Part shown: one piece after another, positions 56,566-64,000 of the stretch | How the letters are laid out: every line of letters starts with the position of its first letter | Numbering within the stretch: the first letter of the stretch is position 1 | Position numbers and translations under genes: made by a program | NCBI RefSeq assembly: GCF_023091745.1 | Contig: NC_068933.1 | Coordinates: 18,418,001-18,482,000, forward strand | DNA from: Budorcas taxicolor | Lineage: Eukaryota; Chordata; Mammalia; Artiodactyla; Bovidae | Direction: 5' to 3' | Length of the DNA stretch: 64,000 nt | The notes under the pieces: generated by a model | The model's input: only the letters and a program-made list of their open reading frames with translations | The model's database searches: none | What the model was told of the DNA's origin: nothing

Positions 56566-56866
56566 GAACTTTCCTGGTGGTATAGTGGACAGGAATCTGC
56601 CTGCCAATGTAGGGAACACGGGTTCAATACCTGGTCCTGGAAGATTCCACCAGAGCAACTAAACTCATGAGCCAGAACTACTGAGTCCATGTCCCTAGAG
56701 CCCATGCTCTGCAACAAGGGAAGAAGCCACTCCAGTGAGAAGCCCACAGACCACAAGGAAAAGAAGCCCCCACTCACCATGGCCAGAGAAAGCCTGTGCG
56801 CAGCAACAGTGACCCAGCACTGCCAAACAATCAATTTTTTTTTTATCTGTAAGGAAAAAAAAAAAA
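56566..56866 (+). mobile_element. CHR-type tRNA SINE, long form, A-tailed
   Basis: gaactttcctggtggtatag, gttcaatacctggtcctgga, agccactccagtgagaagcc, caatc(T)n, then an A16 tail. It sits between the third and fourth target copies. Confidence 0.92.
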
Positions 56867-56904
56867 AAGAAACAATGAACCACCAAAGTACTATACTAAA
56901 TTAA

Positions 56905-57175
56905 GAGGTGAAGAGAGTACAAGATGTGGAATCAGGAATTCTGTTCCTGAACTTAGCACTGATTTCAGTTCAAGTTAGCTATGACTTTTGGCAAAACATT
57001 GACTTCATTCACAAAGTGGAGAAAACGTAGTTATACCTAATAATAAGAAAAAGGATAGCAAGAACACATTATAGTTGCCTCACAGGATTATTTCAGAAAT
57101 CAAAGTAGAAAATAATGTTAGTGCAATAATTTTAAATAAAAAGTACTATATAAATGTTACTATTTATCATGGTAA
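56905..57175 (+). mobile_element. MIR SINE
   Basis: gtggaatcaggaattctgtt, gctatgacttttggcaaaac, gcctcacaggattatttcag, aaaagtactatataaatgtt. Confidence 0.7.
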
Positions 57176-57607
57176 TACTAAATAATAAATAAGAAGGCAT
57201 CATATTGACCAACCCTACAAATATAGTGTTTCTTCTAAGAATTCTGCATACCAGGAAACTCTCCATGACACAATCCCCAGTGTCCCTATCACAGGATTAT
57301 ATTTCAGGGAATATATACAGTCTAAGACATTCCCCTTAATAGCAAATTCATCATTCTAGGGGGCAGAGGCACACGGTCCAATATAGTCATGTACACCATA
57401 ATTAGGTAACTTGAAACTGACCTATATCTAGTGCCATTATTTTGCTGGATTCTTTTAGAATTGTCCCTAGTTTACCATTAATTTTTAAATATGGGTTGAA
57501 GATAATATGTACCACACATGACTTCTGGGAAATGTAAACCAACAATATGGTTCACTGGCTATGAAGTCTGTTTGGATCACCTCCAAGGACCCAAAGGCAG
57601 ATAAGCA
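57176..57607. other. Unassigned stretch
   Basis: No gene or named repeat. Confidence 0.45.
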
Positions 57608-57750
57608 GAGGGGTGGGATGGAGAGAGATGGGAGGCAGCTTCAAGAGAGAGGGGCTGTATGTATACCTCTGGCTGATTCATGTTGATGTAAGGCAGAACC
57701 CAGAACAATACTGTAAAGCAATTATCCTCCAATAAAAATTGCTTTTAAAA
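57608..57750 (+). mobile_element. L1 3' end fragment
   Basis: agaggggtgggatggagaga, ctctggctgattcatgttga, gtaaagcaattatcctccaa. Confidence 0.87.
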
Positions 57751-58189
57751 AAACCTAACTACCATAAGAAAAGACTAAATATCAGGGTTACCTGGTGAAA
57801 TTGTGAACTCCTGGTCCCTGGAAGTGTTCAAGCACAAACTAAATGACCCTCTAAAAGAAATATCACAGTCCCCCCAAAAACAAAAGAAATATTACAGTCT
57901 CATTTTGGTAAGATATTGGCCTATATAATCTTTAAGGTCTTCAGAGTCATTCTCTATAACTCAGTGACTTAGCTGGTTTGAATAGTCTGTACACAGCAAC
58001 TAAAAAGTAAATAGTACTTATGTAAGCTTAGCTGAAAAATATTCCAAGATTCATTCTCTCAGATCATACCTATTGCCATTTTCATAATCAGAATATAATT
58101 TCTGTGTAAATATTTCAAAAATATAATCATTTAAAATTTCTGAATACAACATTAAAAAATATATAGGATGCAATTATTTTCATTCACTG
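57751..58189. other. Unassigned stretch
   Basis: No gene or named repeat. Confidence 0.45.
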
Positions 58190-58800
58190 CTAATTTAAAT
58201 ACACTGGAGGGAAATTAAGAGCTTTAAAAAGTAATCATCTCCTTTGGCTCAGTAACTTCAGTAATTCTTCTAGGAATTTATCTAAGAAATGTCCAAAGAT
58301 GTACACAAAGGTTTATATATAAGGATAACTCTTTCTATACACTTGAAACACTACCAATCAACTATACTTCAATAAAACTTTTAAAATCATCTAGAAAATG
58401 AATTTAAACAACAAAAAAATATAATCAGATTTATTTATACCAGTTAAAAATTTTAAATAGCCTCCAATTTATGTGTATATTCACATGATGCCATATTCTG
58501 TAGTCCACTAAGTCATACTTTATTAATCAAATTTTTAAAACAAGTTTAAAATCAATATGGACCATGTGATCTCAGCTTTGTTTTATATAAATAAATATGA
58601 TAATATTTCTCTTTTTTCTTTGTTTATATACAAACACACATTACCAAGGCCAAAAGAAATATATCAGAATACCAGTGGTGGTAGCTAGCTCTGGGTAACA
58701 GAATTATTAATGATTTTTATTTTTTTCCTCATGTTTTCTAGAATTTACAAATTTTTCAGCAATGAAATAATATTATGTAGTCAGGAAAATAATAAATGAT
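58190..58800 (+). mobile_element. Old L1M 3' part with small L1 insert
   Basis: ctaggaatttatctaagaaa, gatgtacacaaaggtttata, then a late L1-type end (accaatcaactatacttcaa, 58345-58380). Further words follow: atagcctccaatttatgtg, accagtggtggtagctagct, ctgggtaacagaattattaa. Decayed and non-coding. Confidence 0.55.
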
Positions 58801-58996
58801 ATATTTCTTTTAAAATGTCCCAAATAAGTCCTTCTGAGGTCTATGGTCACCACTTAATTCAATAAACATGTTTTGATGATTAAGTTGGGTTCCTGTTTGG
58901 AAGTGTTCTTATACTGTACAAATGATTACCATCAAAATAAGGTAGGCTTGATGGAGAGTAAAAAGAACTTTATTAAGTACTTTGATTAAACACTTA

Positions 58997-59120
58997 AAGT
59001 GAAGTCGCTCAGTCGTGCCCGACTCTTTGCGACCCCATGGACAGTAGCCTGCACCAAGCTCCTCTGCCCATGGGATTTTCAAGGCAAGAGTACTGGAGTG
59101 GGTTGCCATTTCCTTCTCCA
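58997..59120 (-). mobile_element. Bov-A monomer with target duplication
   Basis: Reverse Bov-A; gattaaacactta at 58984-58996 and gattaaatactta at 59121-59133 (one difference). Confidence 0.92.
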
Positions 59121-59244
59121 GATTAAATACTTAATTAAGTATAATTATTGCTAATGACTGAATTGCTTAATTTTGCTTAGTATTGCATATAAATGTTTAA
59201 TTTGTATATACTGTTTAAAGATTTATAATGTGTGACTTTTCATA

Positions 59245-59785
59245 CTGTTCATGGAAAACAGTTTGCTCCTTGGATGAAAAGCTATGACAAAACTAGGTAG
59301 TGTATTAAAAAGCAGAGACATTACCAACAAAGGTCCGTATAGTCAAAGCTATGGCTTTTCCAGTAGTCATGTATGGATGTGAGAACTGGACCATAAAGAA
59401 GGCTGAGTGCCAAAAAATTGATGGTTTCAAACTGTGGTTTTGGAGAAGACTCTTGAGAGTCCCTTGGACAGCAAGATCAAACCAGTCAACCCTAAAGGAA
59501 ATCAGTCTTGAATACTCATTGAAAGGACTGATGTTGAAGCTGAAACTCCAATACTTTGGCCACCTGATGCAGAGTTGACTCACTGGAAAAGACCCTGGTG
59601 CTGGGGAAGATTGAAGGCAGGAGGAGAAAGCAACAGAGGATGAGATGGTTGGATGGCACCACCAACTCAATGGACATGAGTTTGAGCAAGCTCTGGGAGG
59701 TTGTGAAGGACCGGGAAGTCTGGCGTGCTGCAGTTCATAGGGTTGCAAAGAATCCGACACTACTGGGCAACTGAACAACAACAAT
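59245..59785 (+). mobile_element. BovB 3' part with (CAA) tail
   Basis: Forward BovB from the 'ctccttggatgaaaagctat' block to cactggg-caactgaacaacaacaa. The frame 59351-59578 (75 codons) encodes PVVMYGCENWTIKKAE to QYFGHLMQ and stops. Small deletions break it. The tail has CAA units, as at 49342. Confidence 0.93.
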
Positions 59786-60618
59786 ATGTGACTTAAAAGG
59801 ACACATGATGTATTGTTTCCCACTGTATTCCATGCCTTGCACATACAGATACTCAATATTTCTTAAGGAAAGAATGAGGAATGGGAGGAAGGAAGAAGGA
59901 AAGAAATGTGATGTTTCTTATTAAAATGGGCATAATTCCCTCTTACACCATTTCTATGAAAAACTTAGATTTGACTTTCATCATTTCAGTTTAGGTCATG
60001 TTTTTCCAGAATATAACCCATGGGACAAGACAGAAGCAGAAACTGAAGTGGTTTTCCAAGGCCTCAGAGTGAAGCAGTGACAGAAGTTTGTGAATATTAT
60101 CTCAGACACACCTTGGCTCTACTAGATTTCCATGAAGAAACCTATGTTAGATTTGGGAACAGAGGCTATTTGTGGTATCCTGACTTTTTGCAGAACCACC
60201 TTGGGAAAAGAGAAGCACATCCCAAAGGATGTAGTTGAACTGTTAGTTCTAAGGCCTCCTGGCAGGGTGGCCCATTTCATCCCATAGCCTGGCTTCCTAC
60301 ATCTCTCCTGCCATGTTCCTTATCTCTGGGTGTCACGTGGCCTGCTGCTAATTGCTGGTTACACAAGATTGGTAGTGTGTTCTAGAGAAAACAAAATACC
60401 AAATTACCCAGAGTTAGCAAATTGTTTCAATCATATGCAGAGTTGGACAGTATGAGGAAGTCAATCTGTGTTTTTAAAAAAAAAAAAAGTCCCAGCAAGT
60501 TCATAAACTTTTTTTTTAAGTTAACAAATTAGGTGGGAATTTTTTAATATAAAAACAGAATGTCCCATAAAAATTCCATGACATTTCTGAAAAGAATGCC
60601 CTGTATTTTGTGTCACTG
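59786..60618. other. Unassigned stretch
   Basis: No gene or named repeat. A12 at 60477-60488. Confidence 0.45.
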
Positions 60619-60832
60619 AAAGAAAGAAAGCGCTAAGTCGTGTCTGACTCTCACGATTTCCATCAACTGTAGCCTGCCAGGCTCCTCTGTCCGTGGGATT
60701 CTTCAGGCAAGAATACTGGAGTGGGTTGCCATTTCCTTCTCCAGGGGATCTTCCTGACCCAGGGATTGAACCCAGGTCTCCCACACTGCAGGCAGATGCT
60801 TTTACCAACTGAGCTACACAGGGCCCATCATT
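60619..60832 (-). mobile_element. Bov-tA SINE
   Basis: Reverse Bov-tA: gcgctaagtcgtgtctgact to gagctacacagggccc, with a small change after gactctcacgatt. Confidence 0.92.
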
Positions 60833-61395
60833 GTTTGGGCCCAAGCAAAAAGTCACCAACCAATCTTAATGGAAATAACAGACTAGTTTGAGTGATGGTT
60901 TGGGGAAAAATAAACGCCAGCAGTCAACGTATTCTTAGTACGAATACTGTCTTCAAGAGGCAAGATGTAACTTTAGAATGTGGTTCATTTTTTTTTCAAG
61001 GCGAAAGGATGGTTTCTATCAGAGCTAATAGAAGTTAATGGGATGGAGATAGCATAGAAAATGGGGAAAGCTGGCCTTCTGAACGCACCATTAAAAGTGA
61101 AAAGCCTCAGTGCTATATGGAATTGGTTTTGAAATCCTCATGACTGGAAGTCAGAAATGTTGGAAGTTAATATACCGTTCAGGGATGAAATGCACTTCTG
61201 ATGTTCAGAGAGGATGTTTTCAAGGTGAAACCAAAGCCTATAAACAAACAAAAAGCTAACATCAGCTGTCTTAGAAATCTTATCTATATGAATTCTTTAT
61301 TGCTCAAAATGACAGAAAGCAAATCCACATGTTGCTTGCTTCACTGCTGGTTGTGGCAGCTTTTAAATCCCTGCCTTCCTAGGAAGTGACCTCAT
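60833..61395. other. Unassigned stretch
   Basis: No named repeat. 61350-61382 ends in a fair splice-acceptor-like run (ccctgccttcctag). Confidence 0.4.
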
Positions 61396-61408
61396 AAGAA
61401 AATCTTAC

Positions 61409-61576
61409 AACACTGTCATTTGGGAAAATCCTCACGACACGCGGGTTAATGCGCTTACACTGAAGGAGAGGTCTCCAAGAACGTTTAATAACCAGGATGT
61501 CCGGAGGGGCCTTGATGCTAGCCGAGTCGCGGAAGGATTTCTCTCGGTGCACATCTGGGAAGTCTTGTGGCATATT
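61409..61576 (-). other. CpG-dense candidate exon
   Basis: On the minus strand a 56-codon segment in phase 0 lies between an AG acceptor (gcctgctacag, ending at 61577) and a strong donor word GTAAGA (61408-61403). It reads NMPQDFPDVHREKSFRDS, then SIKAPPDILVIKRSW and KRINPRVVRIFPNDSV. 61430-61550 holds ten CpGs, far above its surroundings, as in conserved exons. The plus strand is also open across it after a tail-rich acceptor at 61382 (SDLIRKSYNTVIWENPHD...). I do not recognise the protein, so it remains a candidate only. Confidence 0.3.
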
Positions 61577-61580
61577 CTGT

Positions 61581-62695
61581 AGCAGGCTACGTGGCTTAAT
61601 AGCTAAAATATGGGGTTGAAAGTTACGAGAGTCTGGGGATCAGATAGCAACTGAGCTATTGACCGACGAGCTGACCCTAGACGAGTCATGACCTTGTGGT
61701 ACTTCAGTCAGCTTAACTGTAAAACTGGGCACAAAGGCCAGACTTTACCAAAACCAGATGTTGTTCTCGGGTCTGCTCTTCAACTAATATCTTTTTTTTT
61801 TTTTCCTCGATGTGGCTGTCAAGTCTCAATTTTTTTCATATATAGAAGGGCAAAGGCATTCTATAGGCTACTTTCCCAGTAAGACTGGGACAAGTGAGGT
61901 CCAAGAATGGAAGCCTGACTCGGTCCACACCCTAGTGCTCGCCTATCTGACCAAGCTTATGTCCATCAGAGAAGTTACAACAGTTTATACACTCAGGGTT
62001 TACAGTTCTAATTAGAATCATGTCTACATGATTCTAAGAAAGGTCCTTCACTCACCACTTTTCTAAGTTGTGGGTCCATCACAGAGATAGGTGAAAGACA
62101 TCGGCTTTCTCCTCTTAAATACAACAGAACATCTATTAACTGACTTTTCTTTTATCCAAGCCCCTCCATTAATCAATGCTCTCCATTTCCTCTACAAAGC
62201 TAGCTGAGCAATGTTACTTCTGGCTGCAGAACCCTTCTGTACCTGCTACCTTCTCCTCCCATCCCAGGGGCTGTTTGGGTATCATGAGTCAGTTGAGTTT
62301 GTACCCAACCCCTTTATACTAGCTGCATTTTTAACTATCTAAATTAAGGAACTATTACTGAAATTGAGAGTGTAAAAAGAGAATTGTTTTTCTGTAATAA
62401 AGTGAAGGTGATTGTTTTAGAATAGAGATGAGTCACATTTTTAAAATAGTCATCAGATTAGGTAAAACTTCATAAGGAATCTGCCTTCAGGTTGCTCTGC
62501 AAGTCCCTGTAAATTCTCACTCTATTTTAAAGAAATGAAAAATGACTTCCGGTGGCGCCTTCTGGAAGAAAGACAATCAAGATTCCAATCAGCCAACAAG
62601 AAATTTTTTTTAAAGTCCTTGGATCTGTATCAACAGATCAAACCAATATATGCGTGTGCTTTTTAAGTTAAAATAATATATGTGCATACATGTGC
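61581..62695. other. 1.1-kb repeat-poor stretch
   Basis: No named repeat. T14 at 61791-61804. Short frames at 61688-61882 and 61812-62015 overlap and have no motif. Confidence 0.45.
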
Positions 62696-62704
62696 ATAAA
62701 TATG

Positions 62705-62736
<32 letters not shown>

Positions 62737-62999
62737 GAAGTCGCTTCAGTCGTGTCCGACTCTGTGCAACCCATAGACGGCAGCCCACCAGGCTCTCCCG
62801 TCCCTGGGATTCTCCAGGCAAGAACACTGGAGTGGGTTGCCATTTCTTTCTCCAATGCATGAAAGTGAAAAGTGAAAGTGAAGTCGCTCAGTCATGTCCG
62901 ACTCTTAGGGACCCCATGGACTGAGGCCCACCAGGCTCCTCCATCCGTGGGATTTTCCAGGCAAGAGTGCTGGAGTGGGGTGCCATTATAAATATGTAT
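62696..62999 (-). mobile_element. BOV-A2 SINE with 12-bp target duplication
   Basis: Reverse BOV-A2 dimer (62708-62987), with a linker aaagtgaaaagtgaaagtga between monomers. ataaatatgtat flanks it at 62696-62707 and 62988-62999. Little diverged. Confidence 0.96.
62707..62736 (-). repeat. (CAG/CTG)10 repeat at SINE tail
   Basis: Ten uninterrupted TGC units: the expanded AGC tail of the BOV-A2 on the minus strand. Confidence 0.95.
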
Positions 63000-63011
63000 A
63001 CAGACTTCTAT

Positions 63012-63217
63012 ATACTTCCCTGGTGGCTCAGACAGTAAAGGATCCTCCTGCAATGTGGGAGACCTAGGTTCAATCCCTGGGTTGGGAAGATCTCCTGGAG
63101 GAGGGCATGGTAACCCACTCCAGTATCCTTGCCCGGAGAACCCCATGGACAGAGGAGCCTTATAGGCTACAGTCCATGGGGTCGCAAAGAGTTGGATACA
63201 AATGAGCGACTAAGCAC
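63012..63217 (+). mobile_element. Bov-tA SINE
   Basis: Forward Bov-tA: acttccctggtggctcagac to gagcgactaagcac. Confidence 0.94.
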
Positions 63218-64000
63218 CGCACATGTATATAGACAGATGTACAAACACAACCACATAAGTCTTATATATCAAATGACTTCGCACTAATTAATCAACAAAT
63301 TATCCATCTTAATCTTGTCATATAAGATCAATTCTGAAGTATTTTACTGTTCTCCTAACTAGTATTTTCCAAAGCAATGTAGGAGCAAGTCTGTGTTTTT
63401 TTACTTCCTTTCCCTTCAAGTGTCCACAAACTGTCAGTGGTCCTTGCAGATCTCATCTGGACTATGGACTTAAGGTTTCATGCAGCAGAAGCACTCCCCA
63501 CCAGCCCTCCCTGGAGCCAGATGGCAGGGAGACTTTCTGTGGGGCTCTAAGCCATGCAGAAGGCAGCCCTGTCATGGAGCAAAGCTTCATTTAATGCAAC
63601 AGCTCTCCTCTGCTCAATACACACACTGTCCTGGCAAATGAAAGCCAAGACCCAACCATGCCAGATCTCTGCTTCAGGGAAAGAAGCTACAGCCCACTCC
63701 AACTGGACCCAGCCCCCGTCATCTCCCCTCAAAGCAATCAAAGGCCAACTGCCACATTCAAAATTGGGTGGTTGACTTTTCTATTCCTGACAATTGGAAC
63801 CATATATTTCGTTAAAAAGTACAATTGATTCCAAAATCCAAGAGTTATCCATCTGCACTCTCAACCGAAAATATAAATAAGCAGATATCATGGATTTTAC
63901 TAATCTTTTGAAAACTGTTGGCTGCTGGAGGGTAAATGCTCATTTTTTTTTTTTTTTTTTTTTGTCAATAGTGGCAAAAGATGACAAACAGTATTTTTGT
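63218..64000. other. Unassigned, with a long T-run
   Basis: 63480-63770 has two overlapping opposite-strand open frames without motifs. T21 at 63943-63963 may be the complement of a retroposon A-tail whose body lies beyond the window. Confidence 0.45.

Larger units (their letters stand above)
54792..56877 (+). other. Triple-insertion hotspot: four copies of one target site
   Basis: AAGAAACAATG occurs at 54792-54802, 55539-55549 (last base A), 56555-56565 and 56867-56877. The three intervals between them each hold exactly one retroposon: an L1 with a 3' transduced tail, a 5'-inverted L1, and a CHR SINE. Each is A-rich just before the next copy. These are successive target-site duplications at one preferred insertion point. 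Confidence 0.85.

Noticed and set aside
59305..59856. 183-codon minus frame
   Set aside because: Antisense of BovB; the reading is typical of SINE/BovB complement.

Overview
The window is mammalian nuclear DNA from a ruminant, almost certainly a bovid. The evidence is its interspersed repeats: at least 14 pieces of the BovB (RTE-type) LINE, about 23 Bov-A / Bov-tA / BOV-A2 SINE copies, five tRNA-derived CHR-type SINEs or pieces, and ruminant L1 3' ends. Older MIR, L2, L1M, MaLR-like, hAT and mariner fossils lie beneath these. The species cannot be told from the sequence. No intact host gene, rRNA, tRNA or CRISPR array was found. The window reads as intergenic or deep-intronic sequence, and nearly all the longer open frames are LINE remnants or accidental frames inside SINEs.

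Layout. 0-9 kb: a BovB 3' part cut by the window edge, many SINEs, a MIR split by two SINEs, a decayed hAT transposon (about 3.0-4.8 kb) interrupted by BovB, and L1M fossils carrying a BOV-A2, a small mariner-type MITE and an L2-like piece. 9-16 kb: AT-rich sequence, two BovB 3' ends, SINEs, and a young 1.7-kb truncated L1 (14.4-16.1 kb) with a 17-bp target duplication. 16.1-18.9 kb: the longest repeat-poor stretch. 19-32 kb: SINEs, L1 3' ends, a BovB pair sharing one target site (24.5-25.5 kb), and an internally deleted BovB (29.1-30.8 kb) joining endonuclease and RT segments. 32-43 kb: a short interstitial telomere-like tract, an L1 3' end with a 12-bp minisatellite, a second MITE, and the best-preserved BovB RT frame (38.6-39.5 kb). 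43-52 kb: nested L1M, LTR-like and SINE insertions and an unidentified decayed coding-like stretch (47.3-47.95 kb). 54.8-56.9 kb: three consecutive retroposons separated by four copies of one 11-bp target sequence, including an L1 3' transduction and a 5'-inverted L1. 57-64 kb: older L1M, a BovB, SINEs, and a CpG-dense 170-bp segment near 61.5 kb that is the best candidate for a real exon.

How the parts relate. The non-autonomous SINEs depend on LINE machinery: Bov-A sequences share the BovB 3' end and are thought to use its reverse transcriptase, while the A-tailed CHR elements are thought to use L1. Every LINE copy here is truncated or carries stops, so none looks able to move on its own. 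I found no evidence for a new gene system. The most informative features are the repeated use of one insertion site, the 3' transduction and the unidentified coding-like segments. Boundaries of old repeats are approximate, and family names for the oldest fossils are best guesses from memory.
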